Below are positions 1 through 6,972 of a stretch of DNA of 11,026 nt, piece by piece. Position 1 is the first letter of the stretch. Every line of letters begins with the position of its first letter. The notes under the pieces are model-generated. The model was given only the letters and a program-made list of their open reading frames with translations, ran no database searches and had not been told where the DNA came from. The stretch lies in the NCBI GenBank assembly GCA_964418645.1, contig CAYQME010000071.1, forward strand, positions 1 to 11,026, in the 5' to 3' direction. Source of the stretch: JAADHG01 sp964418645 (GTDB lineage: Bacteria; Bacteroidota; Bacteroidia; Flavobacteriales; Flavobacteriaceae). A program made the translations under genes and the position numbers.

Positions 1-1
1 G

Positions 2-307
2 TTTTTGGCTAAAGAAGTAAATTTAGATGCTTCAGGAATTAAAGACTTGGCTTTTGCACTTGGAAAAGAGTATAATAATTTATTTCTATTATTTGCAACT
101 AACCAAAATGGGAAAGCATTGTTATCGTGTTATATATCTAAAGAATTAGTTGCTAGTAAGGATTTAGATGCAGGAAAGGTGGTTAGAGAATTAGGAAAAC
201 TCATTCAAGGAGGTGGAGGAGGACAACCATTTTTTGCAACCGCTGGAGGAAAATATCCTGAAGGGATTAAAGAAGCATTGTTAAAGGCAAAGGATTATAT
301 AAATTAA
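2..307 (+). CDS. alaS: alanyl-tRNA synthetase, C-terminal end (partial, 5' truncated)
   Basis: This is the last 101 codons of alanyl-tRNA synthetase, which charges tRNA-Ala with alanine in the cytoplasm. The reading frame is open to the left edge of the window, so the TTG at position 5 is not a start. The visible part is the C-terminal DHHA1 domain. It shows the glycine-rich signature LIQGGGGGQPFFATAGGK near the end, which is typical of the AlaRS C-terminus (and of related DHHA1 proteins), and finishes with the usual short helix of about 15 residues. The catalytic, editing and tRNA-recognition parts lie outside the window. A free-standing DHHA1 protein cannot be excluded without the upstream sequence, but the glycine-rich tail is characteristic of AlaS. 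The gene ends with TAA only 33 bp before the next start. Confidence 0.93.
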   Translation, partial: FLAKEVNLDASGIKDLAFALGKEYNNLFLLFATNQNGKALLSCYISKELVASKDLDAGKVVRELGKLIQGGGGGQPFFATAGGKYPEGIKEALLKAKDYIN

Positions 308-310
308 GTT

Positions 311-335
311 GTCATTCCTGCGATGGCAGGAATCC
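311..335. repeat. short palindromic dispersed-repeat-type hairpin
   Basis: Arms ATTCCTGC (314-321) and GCAGGAAT (326-333) are perfectly complementary around the 4-nt loop GATG. The flanking GTC and CC match the general pattern of short intergenic palindromes (GTCATTCCTGC...GCAGGAATCC) that I recall as abundant in Flavobacteriaceae and other bacteria. Only one copy is seen in this window, so its dispersed nature is recalled rather than shown. It fills nearly the whole alaS-GSCFA spacer. It could slow or stop transcription from alaS, but no T-run follows, so it is not called a classical terminator. Confidence 0.7.
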
Positions 336-340
336 ATTTA

Positions 341-1291
341 ATGAAATTACTAACCAAAATACCATTATCTAAGCAGTCTAATAATCTAATAGACTATAAT
401 TCTAAATTGCTGTTGATTGGCTCATGTTTTGTTGAAAATATGGGTAAGAAGCTAGACTATTTCAAATTTCAAAACACCTGTAATCCTTTTGGAATTTTAT
501 TTCACCCAAAAGCTATTGAAGCACTTATTACAAATGCGATAAACGAAAAAGAATATTCAAAAAAGGATATTTTTTTTCATGATGAACATTGGCATTGTTT
601 TAATGCACATTCAAAATTAAGTAACCCTTCAAAAGAAACTTTGTTGGAGGAGTTAAACAAACAAACTCGCTCGACAACGCATCAACTAAGTACTGCCACA
701 CATATTATTATTACTCTTGGGACGTCTTGGGTGTATCGATTTATAGAGGATGATAGTATTGTAGCAAATTGTCATAAACTACCTCAGAAAAAGTTTTTAA
801 AAGAATTGCTTTCAATAGATGAGGTAGTAAACAGTTTGCAAGCAATTAATGTGTTGCTTAAACAAGTGAATCCTAAAGTTTCAATTATTTTTACAGTATC
901 TCCAATACGTCATATAAAAGATGGCTTTGTTGAGAACAATTTGAGTAAGTCACATCTTATCTCAGGCATTCATCAGGTAATTAATGAAAGAGAAAACACT
1001 TATTATTTTCCTTCCTATGAGATTATGATGGACGAACTTCGGAATTATCGTTTTTATGCTGATGATATGATTCATCCAAGTGAAATGGCGATTAACTACA
1101 TTTGGGAGAAGTTTCAACAGGTTTGGATATCTCAAGGTACTATAGCGATTATGAATGAAGTAGATAGTATTCAAAAAGGATTATTACATAAACCTTTTAA
1201 TCCAAGCTCTAAATCTCATCAACAATTTCTTCAGGATTTAGAGGAAAAGAAATCCATGCTTCAATTACAATTTCCTTATATCCGATTTTAA
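341..1291 (+). CDS. GSCFA domain-containing protein (SGNH-hydrolase-like)
   Basis: This 316-residue protein is of the GSCFA family, a group of SGNH/GDSL-hydrolase-like proteins whose substrate is not established. Motifs in order: GSCF at 27-30 (the family name motif, with the position of the SGNH nucleophile), NPFGILFHP at 48-56, TLGTSW at 125-130, SPIRH at 187-191, and DDMIHPS at 241-247, which resembles the terminal Asp/His block of SGNH enzymes. There is no signal peptide or membrane segment, so it is probably cytoplasmic. An in-frame ATG at 323 would add six residues, but it lies inside the loop of the palindromic repeat. The ATG at 341 gives the start MKLLTKIPL, which suits the family, and is preferred. 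The gene lies just downstream of alaS and may be co-transcribed with it. Confidence 0.88.
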   Translation: MKLLTKIPLSKQSNNLIDYNSKLLLIGSCFVENMGKKLDYFKFQNTCNPFGILFHPKAIEALITNAINEKEYSKKDIFFHDEHWHCFNAHSKLSNPSKETLLEELNKQTRSTTHQLSTATHIIITLGTSWVYRFIEDDSIVANCHKLPQKKFLKELLSIDEVVNSLQAINVLLKQVNPKVSIIFTVSPIRHIKDGFVENNLSKSHLISGIHQVINERENTYYFPSYEIMMDELRNYRFYADDMIHPSEMAINYIWEKFQQVWISQGTIAIMNEVDSIQKGLLHKPFNPSSKSHQQFLQDLEEKKSMLQLQFPYIRF

Positions 1292-1333
1292 AAGTAGTTA
1301 ATGGTCTTTTAGTTAAGTCTTGGCACTAATATC

Positions 1334-1362
1334 TTTCAGCGAAGTGGTCTGGAATCTTTTTT
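1334..1362 (+). terminator. candidate Rho-independent terminator after the GSCFA gene
   Basis: TTTCAG (1334-1339) can pair with CTGGAA (1349-1354) to give six pairs including one G-U, with a 9-nt loop. A T-rich run, TCTTTTTT, follows. The stem is short, so this is a weak to moderate call. The place fits, about 40 nt after the GSCFA stop codon. Confidence 0.4.
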
Positions 1363-1384
1363 AAAATATACGTAATTCATCGTA

Positions 1385-1415
1385 TTGATTTCATTTTTAT
1401 AAGGTTGTAGTTTGG
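1385..1415 (+). promoter_or_regulatory. candidate Bacteroidetes-type promoter for the beta-propeller gene
   Basis: TTG at 1385-1387 is followed after 20 nt by TAGTTTGG (1408-1415), close to the Bacteroidetes primary-sigma pattern of a -33 TTG and -7 TAnnTTTG (here TA-N1-TTTG). It would place the transcript start roughly 20-25 nt before the ATG at 1444. This is pattern matching in AT-rich DNA and is not strong on its own. Confidence 0.33.
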
Positions 1416-1443
1416 CACTTTACTAATTCTAAATAATTCAACT

Positions 1444-3312
1444 ATGCAAAAATTTAAATCTACTATGTTATTGGTAATAAGTTTTTTATTATCCATATCA
1501 TTTAATGCACAAAGTATAGATACTCCAGAGCATCAATACACTTTTAGTGGTCAGGTTAAATGGATGTTGTTGACAGAAACAGGAACACTATTAGCCTCTA
1601 CAGGAGAAGCTTTGATTGGCATTAAACCAAACTCTAAAGAAGTTGCTTTTAAAATAGACAGATTAAAGAAGGTAAAGGAAGAAAATTTAGAGTTTGTTAC
1701 AGGAACACCATACTTAATAATTAAACCCAAAGGTATGATGATGCACACTTCTGTTGTTGATATAGTTGCAGGAAAAATGGTATTCAATTCTAAAGCAGAA
1801 AATTGGAAAAATGGTGTGACTAGCCGTCATTTTATTACACCAGAAATGAAGTTTGTTGTTAATGGGATGCACAAAGAAGAAGGCTTAGGACAATACAAAG
1901 GAGGAGTAGGATTATACGATATGTTAACAGGAGAATTGGTGCGTATTTTTGAACGTAAAGGAGCAAATCTAATGAGTGGTATGCCTGATATAATGGGAGA
2001 TAATATTGTAATTCCAGGGGTAAAGAATATTACATGTTATTCAATTAGTTCGGGTGCTGTTAAATGGACTGCGGATGTTAAAAATGCAACAAGAATCATT
2101 ACAAATGAAGACACTAAAGAGATTTACGCATTTAGATCAAAAGGAGATAATACTGTAGTTTATAAAGTAAATGCAGAAAATGGTAACGTAATGTGGCCAG
2201 AAGGAAACAAACTTAAAGGAGTAATATCTCGAATTAATTTTACAAATCATGGTTTAGCCATTGTTACTAATATTTTAAGTAGTGGAAAAAAAGGTTTGGC
2301 TGGAAAAATTGGCAATAAATTAAAAGGTTCTGGTCAGTCTAAAGTTTATCTTTTAGATTTAAATACTGGGGCAGATTTATGGGAGAAATCGCCTAAAACA
2401 AAAGGAATTATAAGTCATTTTTATATTGAAGATGATGGTATTTTGTTTGGAGTGTCTTCTGGAGGAGTAAACAAAGTTGGTTTTGATGGTACGCCTTTAT
2501 GGAAAAAACCTTTAAAAACAGGTTCAGGTATTCAAATCATGGCAAGGGTTGATAAAGGTGTTTTATATATCTCACAGAGTGATACAGATATTATTGATAT
2601 GAATACTGGTGAATCAGTATTTGAAAAAGCGGTTAAATATAAAAACTCTAAATCTGTTACATCAGCATACGATGAAGCTAGAGACCGTTTCTTGGTATCC
2701 TGTAAGGATGGTGTTTATGAAATTGATGGAACAAATGGTGAATATGGATTACTTGCAAAAGATTTAGGTTTTGAAGGGAAAGAAGACCCTACAAGTATGA
2801 GTGTTAGACAAAATGGCATTTTGTTAACCTCTAATCAAAATTTAACAATGTTAGATTTTCAAGGAGGCCAAAAATGGCACACGTATTATAAAGCACCAGG
2901 TATAAGTACATTTGGTAAAGTATTTATGGCTGCATTAACAGTTTCTGCTATGACCATGGCAAGTGCATCAGCATATCAAGCTGGAGCAAATAAAGTGGCT
3001 TTAGGATCATATCATTCTGAGACTAGGCGAATGGAGAATTATCAAGAAGGGTTTACTAATATTGCTACTGCATCATTCAAAGAACTTGGAAAAAGGTTTA
3101 AAGCCACAAAAGCAACAGAAAATTCAGCCTTTATTTTAACAAAACTTAGCGCAGGTGTTGGTTTGGTAAAAGTAGATAAGGATTCTGGTCAGAAATTAAG
3201 CGAAATAATTTTAAAGGATAAGAAACCAATGTATGAGGTTGATGATATAGAGGGTGTTTTATATTTTAAATCTAAAGGAAATACTATAAGCGCATACAAT
3301 CTTAAAAGGTAA
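1444..3312 (+). CDS. secreted PQQ-like beta-propeller repeat protein, function unknown
   Basis: This 622-residue protein starts with a Sec signal peptide: a lysine-containing n-region, a hydrophobic stretch at about 7-20, and likely cleavage after NAQ at 21-23. It is therefore predicted to be periplasmic or secreted. There is no lipobox cysteine and no recognisable type IX secretion C-terminal domain. Propeller blades are marked by repeated D-x-x-(T/S)-G-x-x-x-W-like turns: DMLTGE near 159, SISSGAVKW near 200, NAENGNVMW near 243, DLNTGADLW near 305, GFDGTPLW near 345, DMNTGES near 385, DFQGGQKW near 471 and KDSGQK near 579. This fits a PQQ-like (COG1520-type) seven- or eight-bladed propeller, but such a fold does not prove PQQ binding or enzyme activity. 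Residues about 491-565 do not look like a blade: they contain an Ala/Met/Ser-rich hydrophobic stretch followed by a basic segment, as an insertion before the last strands. Role unknown; it could be a scaffold or binding protein of the envelope. Confidence 0.8.
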   Translation: MQKFKSTMLLVISFLLSISFNAQSIDTPEHQYTFSGQVKWMLLTETGTLLASTGEALIGIKPNSKEVAFKIDRLKKVKEENLEFVTGTPYLIIKPKGMMMHTSVVDIVAGKMVFNSKAENWKNGVTSRHFITPEMKFVVNGMHKEEGLGQYKGGVGLYDMLTGELVRIFERKGANLMSGMPDIMGDNIVIPGVKNITCYSISSGAVKWTADVKNATRIITNEDTKEIYAFRSKGDNTVVYKVNAENGNVMWPEGNKLKGVISRINFTNHGLAIVTNILSSGKKGLAGKIGNKLKGSGQSKVYLLDLNTGADLWEKSPKTKGIISHFYIEDDGILFGVSSGGVNKVGFDGTPLWKKPLKTGSGIQIMARVDKGVLYISQSDTDIIDMNTGESVFEKAVKYKNSKSVTSAYDEARDRFLVSCKDGVYEIDGTNGEYGLLAKDLGFEGKEDPTSMSVRQNGILLTSNQNLTMLDFQGGQKWHTYYKAPGISTFGKVFMAALTVSAMTMASASAYQAGANKVALGSYHSETRRMENYQEGFTNIATASFKELGKRFKATKATENSAFILTKLSAGVGLVKVDKDSGQKLSEIILKDKKPMYEVDDIEGVLYFKSKGNTISAYNLKR

Positions 3313-3422
3313 ACAAAAATTTAACTCAAACCTAGAATTTGAATAAAAAAAACAGAAATGATTAACAAAAATTTAAAGTTTTTTTTGATATAAAAATCGT
3401 CAATACTCTTCATCTTTTTTAA

Positions 3423-3450
3423 TTGCTTCTCATCGAAAAAAATATATTTT
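3423..3450 (+). promoter_or_regulatory. candidate promoter for the signalling operon
   Basis: TTG (3423-3425), a 17-nt spacer and TATATTTT (3443-3450) resemble the Bacteroidetes TTG...TAnnTTTG promoter, with the last base of the -7 element not matching. It lies in the AT-rich gap after the propeller gene. It would give a leader of about 85 nt to the ATG at 3543 or about 15 nt to the TTG at 3471. Confidence 0.3.
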
Positions 3451-3542
3451 AGAACATAAAAAACCATATCTTGAGTTTGCTATTAATCAATTTTTTTAAA
3501 AAGGCGTCAGGTGTATTATTCTGTTTTTTCAGAAAACTGCTG

Positions 3543-4148
3543 ATGCTTTTTTTGTTGCTTAGGTTTAAGTTGATTTCTCTTTTCTTTATAGGTGTCTTCT
3601 GCGCTTTTAGTATGTTCTCATTTTCAGGTAATTTGGAATCTTTTAAGTTTGACTTTCAGCAAGAATCTAATTTAAAGAAAAATGCGTTTTCTGTCTCTAA
3701 AGAATCAAAGTTTGTTAATCTTGGTGAAGAAGATATTATGAATCGTATTCGATATACTAAAGAAAATCTGCAATTTCACTATTCAAATTTAAAAATATAT
3801 CGTGTTATAAGTGCATTATTAATTGTTAGTTTAATCATTTTCACTATCATTAGTCTTAAGAGAACTAAAGAACAAAATTTTGTTAAAGAAGAAAATCTCA
3901 AAGCCAAATGGGTTAAGATGAAAATTAAAAATCAGTTACAAGAACAACATTTAACTATTTCTAGAAGTTTTCATAAAAGTATTGAAGACAGGTTTGAAAA
4001 AATATTGATTTCTTTAAAAAACATTAAAAATGCTTTAGAAATTAAAGATAAACAGTTAGAAGAAGATATAGATGGGATTAATGCGTTTACAGAAAATACA
4101 CTTTTAGAATTTCGACAATCAATGCATATAATTAATAAATTACAATAA
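3543..4148 (+). CDS. membrane-anchored DHp-domain protein without ATPase domain (degenerate histidine-kinase paralogue)
   Basis: The 201-residue product starts at the ATG at 3543. The frame is open from a TTG at 3471, which would add 24 residues; ATG is preferred because TTG starts are rare in this group. Visible parts, numbered from the longer form: a hydrophobic N-terminus (about 25-50, signal anchor or uncleaved helix), a short predicted periplasmic stretch (about 53-108), a transmembrane helix (about 110-129), a linker coiled coil, and a HisKA_3-like dimerisation/phosphoacceptor region (about 143-223). The protein stops two residues later, so the HATPase_c domain is absent. The DHp aligns without gaps to residues 435-515 of the kinase encoded immediately downstream, about 32 of 81 identical by hand count. 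The histidine is kept (H168, in SRSFHKSIEDR), but the next residue is Lys where the active kinase has Asp (SRDLHDNIGAQ). It cannot phosphorylate itself. It may pair with the downstream kinase or accept phosphate in trans (inference). A decaying duplicate is the alternative, but the frame is intact. Confidence 0.72.
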   Translation: MLFLLLRFKLISLFFIGVFCAFSMFSFSGNLESFKFDFQQESNLKKNAFSVSKESKFVNLGEEDIMNRIRYTKENLQFHYSNLKIYRVISALLIVSLIIFTIISLKRTKEQNFVKEENLKAKWVKMKIKNQLQEQHLTISRSFHKSIEDRFEKILISLKNIKNALEIKDKQLEEDIDGINAFTENTLLEFRQSMHIINKLQ

Positions 4149-4195
4149 ATTAAAATTAGTATCTTCATGCAACAATTAAATCTACAGGCATTTTC

Positions 4196-6148
4196 ATGAA
4201 AAACTTTTTGTTCTTGTTGTTTTTATTATCAGCATTTTTTCTTCAATCGCAAACTAAAACAAGTGCTAAATTAGACAGTTTATTGAAAATTTCTAAAACA
4301 CAAAAAGGGCAACTATTAGTTAATACGTTAAATGAGATTTCTTGGGAGTTTAAAAACTCTAATATAGATAGCGCCCTTTTTTATGCTAGAAAATCATTAC
4401 GTATTTCAAAAAAGATAAATAACCAAAAAGCTATTGCTTCCTCATATAATAGTTTAGCAAATTGTTTTGATGGTCTTGGTGTTTTAGATAGTGCCCAGAT
4501 ATATCATCAAAAAAGCTTAGATATAAAACTTCAAATTGGGCATATTGTAGGAGCAGCCGATTCTTACAATAACCTAGGTATTGTTTATGATTTAAAAGGC
4601 GATTTCCCAAAGGCCTTAGAAAATTACTTTGAAGCCTTAAAGATTTATGAAGAAGAAGATGTAGAATTTAGTAAAGTTCCTATGGTTCTAGGAAATATTG
4701 GCATTGTTTATAAAAAACAAAAGGAATACGATAAAGTTTTAAATTACTATAAAAGGGCTTTAAAGATTTATGAAGATAACAACTACAATTTTGGCATTGT
4801 GGTTACTAAAGGAAATATTGGGTCTGTATTATTAAATGTAAAGGAGTTTGACAATTCTATTACATACTCAAAAGAAGCAAAGGAGTTATATGCAAAGCTA
4901 GGATACAACAGGTATGTACCATATATGTTAAGCAATATTGCTATAGCAAAAGACAGTTTAAAGCAATATAAACAAGCACAAAAAATTTATAAAGAAGCAA
5001 TTTCACTTTTTAAAAAAGATCAAAATTTATACGAATTGGCGTATGCACAAATAGGTTTAGCAAAAAGCTATGCTAAAGAAAATAAGTTTAAATCGTCCTC
5101 AATCGAAGGCAAGGATGCTTTAAAAATCATTAAAGAAAAGGGGTTTAAAGAATTTGAAATTGAAGTATACAAGTTACTTGCTAGTGTTGAAGCTAAATTA
5201 GGAAATTATAAACAAGCATTTATTTATTATGAAAAGTATGCCATTGGTAAGGATAGCTTGTTTGAAGACAATAAAACCAAAACCATTTTTGAGTTAGAGA
5301 CCAAATACGAAACCGAAAAAAAAGAAAAAGAAAACTTATTACAACGTGCAGATATTGCTGAAAAGGAATTAAATATTAGTAAAAAAAATATTCAAATTCT
5401 TGGGTTAAGTGTTCTAGCTATAGTTTTATTTATTTTGGGATATTTATTTTATAATCAACAAAGAACAAAAAATAAGCAACTTCAAAAAGAAAATGAGCTT
5501 AAAGATGCTTTAGTTAAAATTGAAACACAGAATAAGCTTCAAGAACAACGCTTGAGAATATCAAGAGATTTACACGATAATATTGGAGCACAGCTTACTT
5601 TTATTATTTCTTCATTAGATAATTTAAAGTATGACTTTAATATTACCAATCAAGGATTAGAAGATAAACTTTCTGGTATAAGTTCTTTTACAAGAGACAC
5701 TATTTATGAGTTGCGCGATACCATTTGGGCAATGAATAAAAGTAAAATTACCTTTGAAGACCTAAAATCACGAATTACAAATTTTATTGATAAAGCAAAT
5801 ACTACAACAATTAATACTGTATTTGAATTTACTTGTGAAACTAATATTGATAAGGAAAAAACGTTCACTTCAGTTCAAGGAATGAATATTTATCGTATTA
5901 TTCAAGAAGCTGTAAATAATGCTTTAAAGTATGCCGAAGCATCAAAAATAAGTATAGATGTTATTACAGTAGATGATAAAATTAATATCCAAATTACAGA
6001 TAATGGAAAAGGGTATGATGAAAGTAAGATAGAATATAGTAACGGAATTAATAATATGAAGAAAAGAGCTAATGATATCGTAGCAGAAATAGTAATTAAT
6101 TCAACAAAAAATAAAGGCACCTCAATAGTTTTAATAATTAACAGTTAG
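4196..6148 (+). CDS. TPR-repeat sensor histidine kinase (HisKA_3 / NarL-partner type)
   Basis: This 650-residue membrane sensor kinase presumably phosphorylates the response regulator encoded 2 nt downstream. Layout: Sec signal peptide (about 1-19); periplasmic sensor of about seven tetratricopeptide repeats (about 45-350, clear units at 80-112, 120-152, 162-193 and 241-272, several ending in A-L-K-I-Y); coiled coil rich in Lys/Glu (about 360-397); one transmembrane helix (about 400-419); second coiled coil (about 421-452); HisKA_3 dimerisation domain with phosphoacceptor H460 in SRDLHDNIGAQL; and HATPase_c with N-box EAVNNALKYA (571-580), ATP-lid glycines DNGKG (602-606), GINNMKKRA (617-625) and a final KGTS motif (640-643). 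All key kinase residues are present, so it should be active. TPR sensors of this design are common in Bacteroidetes; the ligand or protein partner is unknown. A 47-nt gap separates it from the upstream DHp-only gene, consistent with one operon. Confidence 0.93.
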   Translation: MKNFLFLLFLLSAFFLQSQTKTSAKLDSLLKISKTQKGQLLVNTLNEISWEFKNSNIDSALFYARKSLRISKKINNQKAIASSYNSLANCFDGLGVLDSAQIYHQKSLDIKLQIGHIVGAADSYNNLGIVYDLKGDFPKALENYFEALKIYEEEDVEFSKVPMVLGNIGIVYKKQKEYDKVLNYYKRALKIYEDNNYNFGIVVTKGNIGSVLLNVKEFDNSITYSKEAKELYAKLGYNRYVPYMLSNIAIAKDSLKQYKQAQKIYKEAISLFKKDQNLYELAYAQIGLAKSYAKENKFKSSSIEGKDALKIIKEKGFKEFEIEVYKLLASVEAKLGNYKQAFIYYEKYAIGKDSLFEDNKTKTIFELETKYETEKKEKENLLQRADIAEKELNISKKNIQILGLSVLAIVLFILGYLFYNQQRTKNKQLQKENELKDALVKIETQNKLQEQRLRISRDLHDNIGAQLTFIISSLDNLKYDFNITNQGLEDKLSGISSFTRDTIYELRDTIWAMNKSKITFEDLKSRITNFIDKANTTTINTVFEFTCETNIDKEKTFTSVQGMNIYRIIQEAVNNALKYAEASKISIDVITVDDKINIQITDNGKGYDESKIEYSNGINNMKKRANDIVAEIVINSTKNKGTSIVLIINS

Positions 6149-6150
6149 TA

Positions 6151-6801
6151 ATGAACATTAAAATAGCCATAGTAGATGATAATTCGTTTTTAACAAAAGC
6201 AGTAAAAGAGAAGCTGTCTTTTTTTGAAGATTTGTATGTTAAGTTTTCAGCTGTACATGGGTCGGATTTGTTAGTTAAATTAGAAGACAATCACAATATT
6301 GATTTAATATTAATGGATATTGAAATGCCAATTTTAAATGGTATTGAAACGACAGAAATTGTAAAACAAAAGTATCCACATATTAAAATTATTATGCTTA
6401 CAGTTTTTGATAATGACGAAAATATTTTCAATGCTATAAAAGCAGGAGCCGATGGGTATTTGCTAAAAGAAATTAATGCCAAAGATTTACACGATGGTAT
6501 TGTGGATACCTTAAATGGAGGTGCTGCAATGAATCCTTCAATTGCTTTAAAAACACTTCGGTTATTGCGAAACCCGATTGAGATTGATAATAGACTAGAA
6601 CAGGAGAATATTAAGCTTACAAAAAGAGAAATAGAAGTTTTGGAACAGTTAAGTAAAGGCTTAAGTTATAATTTAATTGCAAAGAATCTTATAATATCAA
6701 CAGGGACTATTCGTAAGCATATTGAAAACATTTATAAAAAGCTACAAGTACATAATAAATTGGAAGCAGTGCAAAAAGCAAAGCATAATAAGTTGATTTA
6801 A
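6151..6801 (+). CDS. NarL/LuxR-family response regulator
   Basis: This 216-residue cytoplasmic transcription factor is the partner of the TPR kinase encoded just upstream (2-nt gap, clearly co-translated). The receiver domain (about 3-120) has the acidic pair D9/D10, phosphoacceptor D56 in LILMDIEMP, T84 in IMLT and K106 in GYLLKE, so it has every residue needed for phosphorylation. The C-terminal LuxR-type helix-turn-helix (about 154-212) begins with LTKREIEVLEQLSKG and contains the recognition region STGTIRKHIENIYKKLQV. Phosphorylation would be expected to promote dimerisation and DNA binding. Its targets are not visible; the operon itself or the neighbouring propeller gene are reasonable guesses only. 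Length and architecture are normal for the family. Confidence 0.95.
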   Translation: MNIKIAIVDDNSFLTKAVKEKLSFFEDLYVKFSAVHGSDLLVKLEDNHNIDLILMDIEMPILNGIETTEIVKQKYPHIKIIMLTVFDNDENIFNAIKAGADGYLLKEINAKDLHDGIVDTLNGGAAMNPSIALKTLRLLRNPIEIDNRLEQENIKLTKREIEVLEQLSKGLSYNLIAKNLIISTGTIRKHIENIYKKLQVHNKLEAVQKAKHNKLI

Positions 6802-6914
6802 TCGATTAAATATGCACATGTTTCCCATTCATCTAGTTTAACAATACGCTAGTCGAAAAAGGAGGTAAGCATATACTTATAGAGTTACATTTACAGTGCT
6901 ATTAATCAAATATT

Positions 6915-6964
6915 GAAGCGCTAGTTGAACTTTGTTTACAAAGAGATCTAGCGTTTCTTTTTTT
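6915..6964 (+). terminator. Rho-independent terminator of the kinase/regulator operon
   Basis: GAAGCGCTAG (6915-6924) pairs with CTAGCGTTTC (6948-6957), ten pairs with one G-U. Inside it CTTTG (6930-6934) pairs with CAAAG (6939-6943) around a TTTA loop. Seven T residues follow at 6958-6964. This is a strong intrinsic terminator for plus-strand transcription. The minus-strand side lacks a good T-run, so it protects the convergent aminotransferase gene from read-through more than it ends that gene. Confidence 0.85.
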
Positions 6965-6972
6965 AGCTATGG

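Noticed and set aside
311..335. The alaS-GSCFA hairpin as a Rho-independent terminator.
   Set aside because: No T-run follows the stem on either strand, so it is listed as a repeat-type hairpin instead.
962..1174. Minus-strand open frame opposite the GSCFA gene, and similar ones at 1551-1787, 3971-4168, 5902-6120, 6291-6482 and 10130-10348.
   Set aside because: All lie wholly or almost wholly inside well-supported plus-strand genes, show no recognisable motif, and read as antisense shadows of AT-rich coding sequence.
1320..1419. Two copies of TTGGCACT (1320-1327 and 1412-1419), resembling the -24 half of sigma-54 promoters.
   Set aside because: Neither copy has the required GC-containing -12 element at the right spacing, and no sigma-54 activator is visible. 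An 8-nt match can occur by chance.
3312..3376. Direct repeat of AACAAAAATTTAA (3312-3324 and 3364-3376) after the propeller gene.
   Set aside because: It is built of A and T in a very AT-rich spacer, has no flanking structure of a mobile element, and chance is likely.
3471..3542. TTG at 3471 as the start of the DHp-only protein, adding 24 mostly hydrophobic residues.
   Set aside because: TTG starts are uncommon in this group and the ATG at 3543 still leaves a complete membrane anchor. Not fully excluded, because the candidate promoter lies only about 20 nt before the TTG.
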